Program-made: the position numbers and the translations under genes
Origin: Ochrobactrum teleogrylli
Lineage (GTDB): Bacteria; Pseudomonadota; Alphaproteobacteria; Rhizobiales; Rhizobiaceae
DNA length: 64,000 nt
Direction of reading: 5' to 3'
Assembly: GCF_006376685.1 (NCBI RefSeq)
Contig: NZ_VEWL01000002.1
Span: forward strand, 310,001 to 374,000
Shown: in pieces, positions 26,555 through 36,867 of the stretch
Layout of the letters: each line of letters begins with the position of its first letter
Position numbering within the stretch: position 1 is the stretch's first letter
The notes under the pieces: model-generated
Told to the model about the DNA's origin: nothing
Seen by the model: only the letters and a program-made list of their open reading frames with translations
Database searches by the model: none

Positions 26555-27841
26555 TCAGCCCTTGATTTCCACGGGGGCAATCTCGGCCTTGCCTTCGCTC
26601 TTCGCCAGCACCGCCTCGGTAATCGAGTTGGGCAGACGCTTCGGCGTCTCGATCAGGCCGAGAACCGGCATGATGACGATGAAGAAAGCGAAATAGTAAA
26701 GCGTACCGAGCTGCGCCATGAAGACATAGGAACCTTCTGCAGGACGCGAACCCAGCCATCCAAGGAAGATGGCGTTGATCACGAAGAGCCAGAAGAACAG
26801 CTTGAACCACGGGCGATAGACAGCCGAACGAACCTTCGACGTATCGAGCCAGGGAACCACGAAGAGGATAGCGATCGAACCGAACATCGTCAGAACACCG
26901 CCGAGCTTCGAATCGATCGGGCCGATATTGAAGGTGATGGCGCGCAGCATCGCGTAGAACGGCAGGAAGTACCATTCAGGAACGATGTGAGCAGGCGTCT
27001 TGAGCGAGTCGGCCGGGATATAGTTATCCGGGTGGCCGAGGAAGTTTGGCATGTAGAAGACGAAATAGGCGAAGAACACGAAGAAGACGAGCGCGCCGAA
27101 AGCGTCCTTGATGGTCGCATAAGGCGTGAAGGCAACCGTATCGGTCTTCGACTTCACTTCAATGCCGGTCGGGTTGGTCTGGCCGGTGACATGCAGCGCC
27201 CAGACGTGCAGGACGACAACGCCGGCAATCATGAACGGCAGCAGGTAGTGCAGCGAGAAGAAGCGGTTCAGCGTCGGATTGTCGACCGCAAAGCCGCCAA
27301 GGAGAAGCTGCTGTATCGGCTCGCCTATGACCGGAAAGGCCGTGAAGAAGCCGGTGATAACCGTTGCACCCCAGAAGGACATCTGGCCCCATGGCAGCAC
27401 ATAACCCATGAAGGCGGTCGCCATCATGAGAAGGAAGATCACCACGCCGAGGATCCACAGAAGCTCGCGCGGCGCCTTGTAGGAGCCGTAGTACAGACCG
27501 CGTGCAATGTGCAGATAAACGGCGATGAAGAAGAAGGATGCACCGTTGGAGTGCATGTAGCGCAGAAGCCAGCCGGAGTTGACGTCGCGCATGATTTTTT
27601 CGACGGAATTGAACGCGATGCCCGTATCCGCAGCATAGTGCATCGCCAGAACGATGCCGGTCAGAATCTGCGAGATGAGCATGAAGCTCAAAATGCCACC
27701 AAAGGTGTACATGTAGTTCAGGTTACGCGGCGTCGGATAGGCCACGAAGGAATCATAGACCAGACGCGGCAAGGGAAGCCGTTCGTCGACCCATTTTTCG
27801 ATGCCGGTCTTCGGCGTATATGTGGAGTGTCCACCACTCAT
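26555..27841 (-). CDS. petB: Cytochrome b of the bc1 complex
   Basis: A 428-residue polytopic protein. Haem-ligand histidines appear in [18 protein letters not shown] and [15 protein letters not shown] helices, and the Qo-site PEWY motif is in [16 protein letters not shown]. The [18 protein letters not shown] loop is the standard cd1 region. ATG 27841 has GGGGAGA upstream and gives the usual MSGGHSTY start; a TTG at 27856 is less likely. It lies between petA and petC with short gaps. Confidence 0.97.
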   Translation of the reverse strand: MSGGHSTYTPKTGIEKWVDERLPLPRLVYDSFVAYPTPRNLNYMYTFGGILSFMLISQILTGIVLAMHYAADTGIAFNSVEKIMRDVNSGWLLRYMHSNGASFFFIAVYLHIARGLYYGSYKAPRELLWILGVVIFLLMMATAFMGYVLPWGQMSFWGATVITGFFTAFPVIGEPIQQLLLGGFAVDNPTLNRFFSLHYLLPFMIAGVVVLHVWALHVTGQTNPTGIEVKSKTDTVAFTPYATIKDAFGALVFFVFFAYFVFYMPNFLGHPDNYIPADSLKTPAHIVPEWYFLPFYAMLRAITFNIGPIDSKLGGVLTMFGSIAILFVVPWLDTSKVRSAVYRPWFKLFFWLFVINAIFLGWLGSRPAEGSYVFMAQLGTLYYFAFFIVIMPVLGLIETPKRLPNSITEAVLAKSEGKAEIAPVEIKG

Positions 27842-27864
27842 GTCTTCTCTCCCCAAGACCTGTT

Positions 27865-28428
27865 TTAGCCGATCCTGATGACCGTATCGGAAGTGAACGC
27901 ATATTGCGGGATGTGCATGTTTTCCGGTGCCGGGCCGCTGCGGATACGACCCGCAGTGTCATAGGTCGAGCCATGGCATGGGCAGAACCAGCCGCCGAAA
28001 GAACCGGACTCACCGAGCGGTACGCAGCCGAGATGCGTGCATACGCCGATCATGATGAGCCAGTTTTCCTTGCCTTCGCCTGCCGAACGAGCAACGTCGG
28101 TTGCCTGCGCATCCGATGGAAGGTTTGCGTTGCGGGCGATCGGGTCCTTCAGGTCACCGAGAGCCGCGCTCTTGCCTTCTTCCACTTCCTTGGCGGAACG
28201 GTTGCGGATGAATACCGGCTTGCCGCGCCATTTGACGGTCAGGGACGCGCCTTCTGCAAGAGAAGAAACGTCGACTTCGATGGAAGCGGCTGCGAGTGTC
28301 GAAGCGTCTGGACGCATCTGGTCGATAAACGGCCATGCCAGTCCGCCAACACCGACCACACCGGCCATTCCCGTCGCAATATAGAGAAAATCACGCCGTG
28401 TCGGCTCAGCCGTGTCGTGTGCGCTCAC
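27865..28428 (-). CDS. petA: Rieske iron-sulfur subunit of the bc1 complex
   Basis: A 187-residue membrane-anchored protein. The N-terminus has a twin-arginine motif ([11 protein letters not shown]) and a hydrophobic anchor. The 2Fe-2S ligands are in CTHLGC (130-135) and CPCHG (149-153), with both disulfide cysteines present. It oxidises ubiquinol at the Qo site. Start is GTG with GGGAG upstream. It is the first gene of petABC. Confidence 0.97.
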   Translation of the reverse strand: MSAHDTAEPTRRDFLYIATGMAGVVGVGGLAWPFIDQMRPDASTLAAASIEVDVSSLAEGASLTVKWRGKPVFIRNRSAKEVEEGKSAALGDLKDPIARNANLPSDAQATDVARSAGEGKENWLIMIGVCTHLGCVPLGESGSFGGWFCPCHGSTYDTAGRIRSGPAPENMHIPQYAFTSDTVIRIG

Positions 28429-28453
28429 GTGCCAACTCCCTTTTAATCTGCAT

Positions 28454-28465
28454 GTTCAATTGAAC
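28454..28465. promoter_or_regulatory. 12-bp palindrome upstream of petA
   Basis: GTTCAATTGAAC, 26 bases before the petA start codon. A second inverted repeat CTTTTGC-ACCTGC-GCAAAAG follows at 28480-28499. Either could be an operator; no known regulator consensus is matched. Confidence 0.3.
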
Positions 28466-28701
28466 TCTCCCCTCGTCCGCTTTTGCACCTGCGCAAAAGT
28501 TATCCCGCAAGTGCTCGCAGGACGAAATTCCCTCCATCTCACTATCCGGTTTATGCGCGTAAAAAACGCTTGTCCAGACACCAACCCCTTATGACGGCAC
28601 GATGTCGCAGGCGGATTTGCTTGATTAATTTGACGGATACACAGCAAAGCTGCGGTCAGGGCCAAAGACCTGCCCGGATGACCGGAGATGACCGGAAGTT
28701 T

Positions 28702-30567
28702 TTAGTTTTCGTGGTTCTCTCCGAGAAACCCGCCAGACTGGCGCGCCCAGAGCCCGGCATAGATGCCGCCTTTGGCGATCAATTCCTCATGTGTGCCTTC
28801 CTCGACGATCCGGCCAGCGTCTATGACCACCAGACGGTCGAGTGCGGCAATGGTCGAAAGACGATGTGCAATGGCAATCACCGTCTTGCCTTCCATGAGT
28901 AGCTTGAGATTCTCCTGTATCGAGGCTTCCACATCCGAATCGAGTGCCGAGGTCGCCTCATCGAGAATGAGAATCGGTGCGTCCTTGAGAATGGCGCGGG
29001 CAATGGCGATGCGCTGACGCTGGCCGCCCGATAGTTTGACGCCGCGTTCGCCCACGAAAGCATCGAAGGACTTGCGGCCCTGAAAATCTTCCAGCTTGGC
29101 GATGAAGCCGTCCGCTTCCGCCTGCCGGGCCGCCTTTAGCAATTCTTCATCGGTGGCATCGTCACGAGCCAACATGATATTATCGCGCAGGGAGCGGTGC
29201 AAAAGTGCGGTTTGCTGGCTGACCACGGCAAAGGCCCGCCGCAGCGAGTTCTGCGTGACATCGCGTATGTCCTGCCCGTCCACGGTGATGGTGCCCTTTT
29301 CCACATCGTAAAGCCGCAGGATAAGATTGACGAGCGTGGTCTTGCCCGCGCCGGAATGGCCGACCAGCCCCACACGCTCGCCGCCCCGCACAGTCAAATT
29401 GATGTTCTGCAGAACGCCAGCACCCTTGCCGTAATGGAAGGTCACGTCGCGCACGTCGATGCGGGCATCGCGAACCACCAGCGGTTTTGCGCCGGGCCGG
29501 TCTTCGAGACCGAGCGGCGCGGAGACAAGGCGCATTGAGTTTTCGATCAGCCCCAACTGGCGCAACATGCCATTGAGCTGCATCATGAGGCGTCCAAGCA
29601 GCATGTTGAGACGCAGCACCAGACCGAGCGTGAACGACACCTCACCAACCGTGATGGCATCTTGCGTCCAGAGATCGATGGCGATGGCCGCAACTGTCAC
29701 GATCATCAGGCCCGACAAAGCCGTCAGCGACAGGCGCACACCAGTCAGCGATCGCATGAACGGCAGGATCGCCGCAAGATAGCGTTCGAAGCCGTCGCGC
29801 AGATAGCGCTCGTCATCATCCGCCGTGTTGAGCTTGATGGTCTCGATATTGGAATAGCTGTCGACAATCCGCCCGTTGATCATCGACCCCGCTTCGGCGG
29901 AGGCTTCGGCATTCTTGCGGATGCGCGGCAGATAGCGCCATGCGATGAAGCCGAAAGCGATGATCCAGACAATGACGGCGGCGGCAAGCCGCCAATCGAG
30001 CCGCCCGACCAGAAAAAGCGTGGTGACGCTGTAGATCGCCATGAACCAGACGACCTGAATGAGACTTTCGATCAGGTCGCCCGCCGCCTGCCCGGCCTGC
30101 CAGACTTTTGTGGCGATACGTCCGGCAAAATCATTCTGGAAGAAGGCATAGGACTGGCGCAGCACATAGGAATTCGCCTGCCAGCGGATCATGTTGTAGA
30201 AGCCGGGCGACATGGTCTGGTCGTCCAGCAGGGTCGTTGCAGCGGTGACGATCAACCGGATCACCAGAACCGTGAACCCCATGAAGAGAAGCTCAGGCCC
30301 GGCGGCCTCGATCAACGCCGACCAGCTGCGCTCTATGCCGCCTTTGCCAGCCTGATCCAGAATATCGACCAGACGTCCGGTGAAATAAAACAGCCCCGCT
30401 TCCACCAGCGGCAGAAGACCGCCAGCGGCAAGTGCTGCCACAAGCGGCCATTTCGCCTGGCGCGCGTAATGCCAGAGGAAAGCCATTGTGGTTGAAGGCG
30501 GTCTGAGATTGTCCGGTTCGCGGAAGGGATCAACCCAACGTTCGAACAGGCTGTAGACCGCTTTCAT
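28702..30567 (-). CDS. ABC exporter half-transporter (permease-ATPase fusion), copy 1
   Basis: A 621-residue type IV ABC exporter. An N-terminal six-helix transmembrane domain (about 35-330) is followed by a nucleotide-binding domain: Walker A GHSGAGKTT, Q-loop VVSQQTALLHRS, signature LSGGQRQRIAIARA, Walker B ILILDEATSALD, and H-loop AIAHRLST. All catalytic residues are intact. It is 15 bases downstream of a close paralogue, so the two may form a heterodimer or be tandem duplicates. Substrate unknown (multidrug/lipid exporter class). ATG 30567 is chosen over TTG 30570. Confidence 0.92.
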   Translation of the reverse strand: MKAVYSLFERWVDPFREPDNLRPPSTTMAFLWHYARQAKWPLVAALAAGGLLPLVEAGLFYFTGRLVDILDQAGKGGIERSWSALIEAAGPELLFMGFTVLVIRLIVTAATTLLDDQTMSPGFYNMIRWQANSYVLRQSYAFFQNDFAGRIATKVWQAGQAAGDLIESLIQVVWFMAIYSVTTLFLVGRLDWRLAAAVIVWIIAFGFIAWRYLPRIRKNAEASAEAGSMINGRIVDSYSNIETIKLNTADDDERYLRDGFERYLAAILPFMRSLTGVRLSLTALSGLMIVTVAAIAIDLWTQDAITVGEVSFTLGLVLRLNMLLGRLMMQLNGMLRQLGLIENSMRLVSAPLGLEDRPGAKPLVVRDARIDVRDVTFHYGKGAGVLQNINLTVRGGERVGLVGHSGAGKTTLVNLILRLYDVEKGTITVDGQDIRDVTQNSLRRAFAVVSQQTALLHRSLRDNIMLARDDATDEELLKAARQAEADGFIAKLEDFQGRKSFDAFVGERGVKLSGGQRQRIAIARAILKDAPILILDEATSALDSDVEASIQENLKLLMEGKTVIAIAHRLSTIAALDRLVVIDAGRIVEEGTHEELIAKGGIYAGLWARQSGGFLGENHEN

Positions 30568-30582
30568 CAATAGCGTTTTTCC

Positions 30583-32439
30583 TTACTTGACCAGCGCATC
30601 CTCGGAATTGTCTTCGAAGCCAAGGAACCCGCCGGATTGACGCGCCCATAGACTTGCATAAATGCCGCCGAGCGCAACAAGTTCCTCATGCGTGCCGTCT
30701 TCGACGATCCGCCCCTTGTCCATGACGATCAGGCGATCAAGCGCGGCGATAGTGGAAAGACGATGCGCGATGGCGATAACCGTCTTGCCTTCCATCAGCG
30801 TATTGAGGCTGTCCTGAATGGCCGCTTCCACTTCCGAATCGAGCGCGGATGTCGCCTCGTCGAGAATGAGGATCGGCGCATCCTTGAGCATCACACGCGC
30901 AATAGCGATACGCTGACGCTGTCCGCCGGACAGCTTGACGCCGCGCTCGCCGACATGCGCTTCCAGCCCGCGCCGTCCCTTCGGATCGGTAAGGAGCGGA
31001 ACGAACTGGTCTGCCTGCGCAAGCCGGATCGCCTGCTGCAACATTTCCTCGGTGGCGTCGGGCCTGCCATACATGATGTTTTCGCGCACCGTGCGGTGCA
31101 GAAGCGAAGTATCCTGCGTGACCATGCCGATATTGGCGCGCAGCGAATCCTGCGACACTTTTGAAATGTCCTGACCATCAATCAGGATGCGCCCCTTCTC
31201 CAGATCGTAGAAGCGCAGCAGCAGATTGACCAGCGTGGACTTGCCCGCGCCGGAGCGACCGACCAGACCGACTTTCTGTCCGGCGGGGATGTTCAGCGTC
31301 AGGTTTTCCAGAACGCCCTTGCCCTTGCCGTAATGGAAGCCTACCTTGTCGAAATCCAGCTCGCCCTTGGTCACCTGCAGGGCCGGAGCATTGGGAACAT
31401 CCACCACTTCATGCGCGCGCGCAATCGTGGTGATGCCGTCTTCCACCGTGCCGATATTTTCAAACAGCGCCGACATTTCCCACATGATCCACTGCGACAT
31501 GCCGTTGAGGCGCAGCACCAGACCGATGCTGACCGCCACCGCACCCACCGTCACGGCTTCGTTCATCCACAGGCCGATGCCGATCACGCCGACCGCGAAG
31601 AGCAGAAGGCAGTTCGACACATAGAGCGTGAAATGGAACATGGTCACCAGACGCATCTGGCGATGCACCGTGCCGAGGAAACCATCGAGGCTTTCGCGCA
31701 CATAGGATTCCTCGCGGCTCGAATGCGAGAACAGCTTCACGGTCGCGATATTGGTATAGCTGTCGACAATGCGGCCCGTCATCGTCGAGCGCGCATCAGC
31801 CTGCTCTTCCGAAACCACCCGCAGGCGCGGAATGAAGAAGCGCAGCAACATGAGATAGACCACGAGCCAGACGACGAACGGGATCATCAGTCGCAGATCG
31901 GCGGCGGCGGCGATGAACAGCGTGCCCGCGAAATAGACGATGACATAGTTCAAGACGTCAAGCAGCTTCATCACCGTTTCGCGCACGGCAAGAGCGGTCT
32001 GCATCAGCTTGGTTGAAATGCGCCCGGCAAATTCGTCCTGGAAAAACGACATCGACTGTCGGATCAGATAACGATGCATCAGCCAGCGCACGCGCATCGG
32101 ATAATTGCCGAGCAGCGTCTGATGGATCACCAGCGAATGCACCAGCACCACGCCCGGCAGGCCGACCAGAACCACCCCGGCAATCAATGCCAGCCGCCAG
32201 CCTTCATTGCTTAGAAACGTTTCGCGCGACTGGTGGGAAAGCCAATCCACGATATTGCCCATAAAGGCAAACAGGGAAACCTCGATAATGGCGATCAGGG
32301 TGGTGAAGATCGCCATACCGATGATCCACGGCCAGGCGCCGCGGGTGTAATAGAGGCAAAACGCGACCAGACCGCGCGGAGGTTCCTGCGGGGCATCATC
32401 TGGATAGGCGTTGAGCCGATGTTCGAACCACTTAAACAT
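30583..32439 (-). CDS. ABC exporter half-transporter (permease-ATPase fusion), copy 2
   Basis: A 618-residue paralogue of the downstream gene. It has the same order: six transmembrane helices, Walker A GRSGAGKST, Q-loop MVTQDTSLLHRT, LSGGQRQRIAIARV, ILILDEATSALD and AIAHRLST. Both copies end with the same SLWARQSGGFLG-type tail, supporting duplication. Both ATP sites look complete, unlike the degenerate pairs seen in many heterodimers. AAGGAGC precedes the start. Confidence 0.92.
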   Translation of the reverse strand: MFKWFEHRLNAYPDDAPQEPPRGLVAFCLYYTRGAWPWIIGMAIFTTLIAIIEVSLFAFMGNIVDWLSHQSRETFLSNEGWRLALIAGVVLVGLPGVVLVHSLVIHQTLLGNYPMRVRWLMHRYLIRQSMSFFQDEFAGRISTKLMQTALAVRETVMKLLDVLNYVIVYFAGTLFIAAAADLRLMIPFVVWLVVYLMLLRFFIPRLRVVSEEQADARSTMTGRIVDSYTNIATVKLFSHSSREESYVRESLDGFLGTVHRQMRLVTMFHFTLYVSNCLLLFAVGVIGIGLWMNEAVTVGAVAVSIGLVLRLNGMSQWIMWEMSALFENIGTVEDGITTIARAHEVVDVPNAPALQVTKGELDFDKVGFHYGKGKGVLENLTLNIPAGQKVGLVGRSGAGKSTLVNLLLRFYDLEKGRILIDGQDISKVSQDSLRANIGMVTQDTSLLHRTVRENIMYGRPDATEEMLQQAIRLAQADQFVPLLTDPKGRRGLEAHVGERGVKLSGGQRQRIAIARVMLKDAPILILDEATSALDSEVEAAIQDSLNTLMEGKTVIAIAHRLSTIAALDRLIVMDKGRIVEDGTHEELVALGGIYASLWARQSGGFLGFEDNSEDALVK

Positions 32440-32612
32440 GGCGCTCCTTTTAGGCGGACATTAAGCAATTGCCAATACTTGTTCGGAACAAAACATGAAT
32501 ATTTTGCAATCCGACCGGTTCTTTAAAGTTCATCCTCATACAGATGTTGACGCATGAACCGCGCCCGATATGCAGTCTTGCGATGACGGGCGTTTCGCGT
32601 TACCCGCTTCAT

Positions 32613-33092
32613 ATGGATCTGCGCGTCGCCCTCTACCAGCCCGACATTCCCGGCAACACGGGAACGATACTGCGCATGGCCGCATGTCTCGGCTTTGCCG
32701 TGGACCTGATTGAGCCTGCCGGTTTCGACATTTCCGACCGCTCGCTGAAGCGCGCGGGCATGGATTATCTGGCGCAGGCCGCACTGACGCGACATGCCGA
32801 CTGGCACCACTTCGAAGACTGGCGCAAACAGGCAGGCCGCCGCATCGTACTGCTCTCGACCAAGGCCGCAATCCCCTATACCGACTACCGTTTTCAGGCG
32901 AACGATATTCTCCTGTTCGGGCGTGAATCGTCCGGTGTGCCGGATGCAGTCCACAACAGCGCCGATGCGCGCCTGCTGATCCCGATGGTTTCCGGCACCC
33001 GCTCCCTCAATCTTGCAGTTTCGGTCGCCATGACGGCAGGGGAAGCTCTGCGCCAGATGAGAAGTGAAAGTGATTCTAGCTCAAGACCTTAG
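32613..33092 (+). CDS. trmL: tRNA (cytidine/uridine-34-2'-O)-methyltransferase
   Basis: A 159-residue SPOUT-family enzyme, trefoil-knot type. Motifs: ALYQPDIPGNTGTILRMAACLG at the N-terminus, LLFGRESSGVPD, and the knot SGTRSLNLAVSVAMTAGEALRQ. It methylates the wobble base of leucine tRNAs. The frame is open from 32544, but ATG 32613 begins the conserved MDLRVALYQP start. It is divergent from the ABC genes. Confidence 0.92.
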   Translation: MDLRVALYQPDIPGNTGTILRMAACLGFAVDLIEPAGFDISDRSLKRAGMDYLAQAALTRHADWHHFEDWRKQAGRRIVLLSTKAAIPYTDYRFQANDILLFGRESSGVPDAVHNSADARLLIPMVSGTRSLNLAVSVAMTAGEALRQMRSESDSSSRP

Positions 33093-33199
33093 GCGTCTTG
33101 GCGGAATCAATACTCGAATTGCTCTCAACATGCGTCGCGGATTGACCGGATCGCCACGCATTGTTCCCCGTTTCCGGTTCGAAAGGCGCGCTTCATTCC

Positions 33200-34237
33200 A
33201 TGAAACTGTCTGCACGCACCGCCGTTCTCGCGGCTTCCACTCTTTCCCTGCTCGCCACCGCACCGGCCTTTGCCAAAGACGTCGAGCGCGTTGCGCCGAA
33301 GGTGATGGTCATCACCATGTTCGGTGAAGAAGCCAAGCCGTGGCTGGAAGGTGAAAACTTCACGCAGAAGATCAAGCTGCCCGGCTTGAGCCCTGAATAT
33401 CCGGAAGTGGACTGTACCGCTGAGGGCCTTTGCCACATGACGACGGCCATGGGCTTTGCCAATGCTGCAAGCTCGACGGCGGCCATGGCGCTCAGCGACA
33501 AGCTCGATCTCAGCCATACCTATTTCCTGATTGCTGGCATTGCGGGCGTCGATCCGCAGCACGGCACGCTCGGTTCGGCCCATTGGGCGAAATATGTCAT
33601 CGACGCCAATCTGAGCCACCGCATCGATATCCGCGAAGCGCCCGAAGGCTGGAGCACGGATTTCTTCGGTCTCGGCACGGCCAAGCCCGGCGAAAAGGCC
33701 AAATGGGGCGCAGGCACGGAAGTCTTCGAACTGAACGGCAAGCTTGCCGATTATGCTTTGGCCACAACGAAGGATGTCGCGCTTCTCGATGGCGACGATG
33801 CGAAGGCATATCGCAAGCATTACACGCAGGAAGCCGCCACCGGCGCGCCGAAAGTCAGCATTTGCGACACGGCCTCGGCCGATACCTACTGGCATGGCGC
33901 AAAGCTCGGCGAAGCGGTGAGCGCATGGGCCAAGCTCCTGACCGACGGCAAGGCGGATTACTGTACCTCGCAGATGGAAGACAATGCCACGCTGACGGCG
34001 CTCAAGCGCGCTGCCGATGCGGGCAAGCTGGATTTCAGCCGCATCGCCGTGCTGCGCACGTCATCCAATTTCGACCGACAGGGCCAGGACCAGACAGCAA
34101 TCGAATCCCTCGGCGCGAAGTCGGGCGGTTTCCCGCTGGCGACCACCAATGCTTACCGCGTCGGCAAGGCCTATGCAGACAGCATCATCGGCAAGTGGGA
34201 TGCCTGGGAAAAGGCGCCGCAACTCGCTGCGCAATAA
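33200..34237 (+). CDS. Purine nucleoside permease homologue (NUP family), exported
   Basis: A 345-residue protein with a clear signal peptide (cleavage after AFA). The NUP-family body includes VMVITMFGEEAKPWLE, FLIAGIAGVDPQHGTLGSA, VSICDTASADTYWHG, YCTSQMEDNATLTAL and VLRTSSNFDRQ. The family was named for a fungal purine nucleoside permease, but the fold resembles nucleoside phosphorylases, and the signal peptide points to the periplasm. Transport or periplasmic nucleoside processing are both possible. A strong terminator follows. Confidence 0.85.
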   Translation: MKLSARTAVLAASTLSLLATAPAFAKDVERVAPKVMVITMFGEEAKPWLEGENFTQKIKLPGLSPEYPEVDCTAEGLCHMTTAMGFANAASSTAAMALSDKLDLSHTYFLIAGIAGVDPQHGTLGSAHWAKYVIDANLSHRIDIREAPEGWSTDFFGLGTAKPGEKAKWGAGTEVFELNGKLADYALATTKDVALLDGDDAKAYRKHYTQEAATGAPKVSICDTASADTYWHGAKLGEAVSAWAKLLTDGKADYCTSQMEDNATLTALKRAADAGKLDFSRIAVLRTSSNFDRQGQDQTAIESLGAKSGGFPLATTNAYRVGKAYADSIIGKWDAWEKAPQLAAQ

Positions 34238-34265
34238 GGTCCGTAACGGTATAACGATTCAAATC

Positions 34266-34303
34266 AAAGGCACCCGATGCATCAAACATCGGGTGCCTTT
34301 TTA
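34266..34303 (+). terminator. Rho-independent terminator of the nucleoside permease gene
   Basis: AAAGGCACCCGATG-loop-CATCGGGTGCCTTT, a 14-bp perfect stem followed by TT. Confidence 0.93.
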
Positions 34304-34361
34304 TTGGGAGCAAATCTGAATCCGGTTTCAAGCACTTGGCGGAAGATATTGATTCAGATCT

Positions 34362-34622
34362 TCAATCTGCAGTTGGCAGGCGGCGCATGGTGAATTCGAT
34401 CACGTCGTCGGGCCGTTCGCACCAGCTTTCAATCTCGGTCCAGTATGCGGATTTCGGAAATGTGTCGAACCATTCCCGCGCTTTGTCGCGTGCTGCCTGA
34501 CGCGGCAGGGTGAAGGTTTCGCGGATGAAGCCGTCGCGCGGCATCCGGTTCTTTTCGGCGCGGCTCTTCTCAAGCTGCTTGCGCAAGCCTTCGAGCGGAG
34601 GACGGGGCGGTGCTGCTGTCAT
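34362..34622 (-). CDS. Conserved hypothetical protein, 86 residues
   Basis: No family name recognised. The protein has a basic N-terminal half (LEGLRKQLEKSRAEKNRMPRDGFIRETF) and an aromatic C-terminal half (AREWFDTFPKSAYWTEIESWCERPDDVIEFTMRRL). It looks like a small cytosolic protein. ATG 34622 has GGGAGG at a good distance, better than the upstream extension to 34673. It stands alone between the permease terminator and hemF. Confidence 0.7.
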   Translation of the reverse strand: MTAAPPRPPLEGLRKQLEKSRAEKNRMPRDGFIRETFTLPRQAARDKAREWFDTFPKSAYWTEIESWCERPDDVIEFTMRRLPTAD

Positions 34623-34874
34623 GCGATTGCCTCCCGGCTGGCTGGAAACACACGTCTCCAGCCCCTTGACCACAAAAGATAGGGTAGCGATTTTACAAAG
34701 ACGAGTCTTTTCTTGGGGAGAGCGATTTTGCGACGGCAGCGAAGTCCCTCTTCGCCCTATGCGCCGCTGACGGAACTTGCTAAGCCAACGGATATAGCAA
34801 AGTCTATTTCACCTTGCCATTTAACCTTGGCTGCACGCAGCGATCCGGCAGATTGCGCCGAGAGGAAATAACAA

Positions 34875-35789
34875 ATGCAACGCGATGAAATTCCTGCGAT
34901 CATCCCCCACGATATCGAGGAAAAGAAGCAGGCGGCGCAACGCTGGTTCGAAGAACTGCGCGACCGCATCTGCGCAAGTTTTGAACAGCTTGAAGACGAG
35001 CTGCAAGGCCCCCTGTCCGACCGTGAGCCCGGCCGCTTCGTGCGCACGCCCTGGCTGAAGGAAGAAGGCAAGGGCGGCGGCGGTGTCATGTCGATCATGA
35101 ACGGGCGCGTTTTTGAAAAAGTCGGCGTTCACGTGTCCACTGTCTATGGCGAATTCTCGCCGGAATTCCGCAAGCAAATCCCCGGCGCGGAAGAAGACCC
35201 GCGTTATTGGGCAAGCGGCATCTCGCTGATCGCGCATCCGCAGAACCCGCATGTGCCAGCCGTTCACATGAACACGCGCATGGTCGTGACGAGCCGCCAG
35301 TGGTTTGGCGGCGGTGCCGACCTGACCCCGGTTCTCGACCGCCGGCGCACGCAGGAAGATGCCGACACGCTCGCTTTCCATAAGGCGTTCCGCTTCATCT
35401 GCGAAAAGCACAAGAATGTCGTCGACTACCAGCGCGTGAAGGACTGGTGCGACGAGTATTTCTTCCTGCCGCATCGCAATGAACCGCGCGGCACCGGCGG
35501 CATCTTCTATGACTGGCTGCATTCGTCGGATGAGAAAGGCGGTTGGGACGCCGATTTCGCCTATACGCGGGATGTGGGACGCGGTTTTTCCGTCGTCTAT
35601 CCGCATCTGGTGCGTCAGAACTTCAATCAGGACTGGACGCAGGCTGACCGTGACGAGCAGCTGGTGCGTCGTGGACGCTATGTGGAGTTCAACCTGCTCT
35701 ATGATCGCGGTACGATCTTCGGCCTCAAGACCGGCGGCAATGTGAACTCCATTCTGTCGTCTATGCCGCCCGTGGTGAAATGGCCTTAA
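34875..35789 (+). CDS. hemF: Oxygen-dependent coproporphyrinogen III oxidase
   Basis: A 304-residue enzyme that decarboxylates coproporphyrinogen III to protoporphyrinogen IX using oxygen. Motifs: [54 protein letters not shown], and [28 protein letters not shown] near the C-terminus. GAGGAAAT precedes the start. The stop TAA is formed by the first bases of a family 1 repeat remnant (TTAAAGCATTTCC). Confidence 0.96.
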   Translation: MQRDEIPAIIPHDIEEKKQAAQRWFEELRDRICASFEQLEDELQGPLSDREPGRFVRTPWLKEEGKGGGGVMSIMNGRVFEKVGVHVSTVYGEFSPEFRKQIPGAEEDPRYWASGISLIAHPQNPHVPAVHMNTRMVVTSRQWFGGGADLTPVLDRRRTQEDADTLAFHKAFRFICEKHKNVVDYQRVKDWCDEYFFLPHRNEPRGTGGIFYDWLHSSDEKGGWDADFAYTRDVGRGFSVVYPHLVRQNFNQDWTQADRDEQLVRRGRYVEFNLLYDRGTIFGLKTGGNVNSILSSMPPVVKWP

Positions 35790-35815
35790 AGCATTTCCAG
35801 CAAATGAACCAAAAG

Positions 35816-35843
35816 GAAAGGGCCGGATAACCGGCCCTTTCTT
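35816..35843. terminator. Bidirectional terminator between hemF and the GNAT gene
   Basis: GAAAGGGCCGG-ATAA-CCGGCCCTTTC between convergent genes. Confidence 0.88.
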
Positions 35844-36336
35844 ATATGCCAAAAGCGGGGTGATGGGTGATATCGCCTTGCGGCATGTCCGGCCCGAAGG
35901 CCAGACACTGGACATATTCCGCGGGCACATCCGGCATTTTCAGCCGCGCATCGGCTTTGAAACCGAACCGCCCGTAATAGCCAGGATCGCCCACCAGAAC
36001 ACAGCCCTTTGCGCCATCGGCCCGCAACAAGGCGAGACCTTCACGGACGAGCGCCCCGCCAATCCCCTCGCCTTGCCTTTCGGGCTGAACCGAGATGGGG
36101 CCAAGCGCATACCAGCTTTTGTCCTCGCCTCCGATCAGAACCGGCGAAAAGGCCACATGGCCGAGGACAGCATCCCCGTCCACGGCAACCAGCGACAAGG
36201 TGAGCGCCGAGGCCGTGCGAAGCGCATCGACGATCTCCCCCTCCCGCTGGTTGCTATAAGGAACCTTGCTGAACGCCTCATCCGTCAGCTGACGGATTGC
36301 AGCACTATCATCGGGCTTTTCCTTGCGAAGATACAT
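35842..36336 (-). CDS. GNAT acetyltransferase, YjhQ-like
   Basis: A 164-residue GCN5-type acetyltransferase. The acetyl-CoA pyrophosphate loop is in SVQPERQGEGIGGALVREGL, and VLVGDPGYYGRFGF is a typical C-terminal motif. ATG 36336 has GGGAG 8 bases upstream. It is encoded 11 bases after a yjhX gene; in E. coli YjhQ (a GNAT) is proposed as antitoxin to YjhX, so this gene may neutralise its partner. It could alternatively be a stand-alone small-molecule acetylase. Confidence 0.85.
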   Translation of the reverse strand: MYLRKEKPDDSAAIRQLTDEAFSKVPYSNQREGEIVDALRTASALTLSLVAVDGDAVLGHVAFSPVLIGGEDKSWYALGPISVQPERQGEGIGGALVREGLALLRADGAKGCVLVGDPGYYGRFGFKADARLKMPDVPAEYVQCLAFGPDMPQGDITHHPAFGI

Positions 36337-36347
36337 GACGCGCTCCC

Positions 36348-36602
36348 TCAACGGTTATTGAGCTGGGCGCGAACGTTTTCGCGCCCTTTCAGCGAAATGC
36401 GATAGGGACTGCCTGATCGGGATTCGATCAGCCTTTTGCGCCGCAATTGCTGGAACACAGCCATTGTACAATCGGCGAGCAGGTAACCCTCACGGGTATA
36501 GCATTCTATGTTGCAGACGCGTCCGTCTTCGCGCAAGTGGCGGATATGGCCACCTTGCGCCAGCACGTGTAACACGCGCTGTTCAATACGTGAGATATTC
36601 AT
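36348..36602 (-). CDS. yjhX: YjhX-family protein (putative toxin)
   Basis: An 84-residue basic protein, the usual UPF0386/YjhX length. Conserved segments: [50 protein letters not shown], and [14 protein letters not shown]. The layout suggests a small winged-helix. E. coli YjhX is described as the toxin of a YjhX-YjhQ pair. Order here is yjhX then GNAT, in one operon. Ribosome site is weak. Confidence 0.85.
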   Translation of the reverse strand: MNISRIEQRVLHVLAQGGHIRHLREDGRVCNIECYTREGYLLADCTMAVFQQLRRKRLIESRSGSPYRISLKGRENVRAQLNNR

Positions 36603-36867
36603 TGTTGTTCATGCCTGGATGGAAACCATGACAAGCACCAGCGCGCGCAGACAGCGTTTCGCTATCCACGGCCAATGCCGTTCCCGTCCCTGAACACCTG
36701 CCGATCAGACGCAATCAGCGCCTGTCATGCAGTCCTTGTCCGGAACGATTAAAGGCTTCCAACAATCTCCAGCATCAACAATTCCTCTTTCAGAGGTGGA
36801 TAGGTCAAAGGGCCGGTCGGCCCTCTGACCCGCATGTAAGATCGCACGGGGCGAAAGTCAAACCCGA

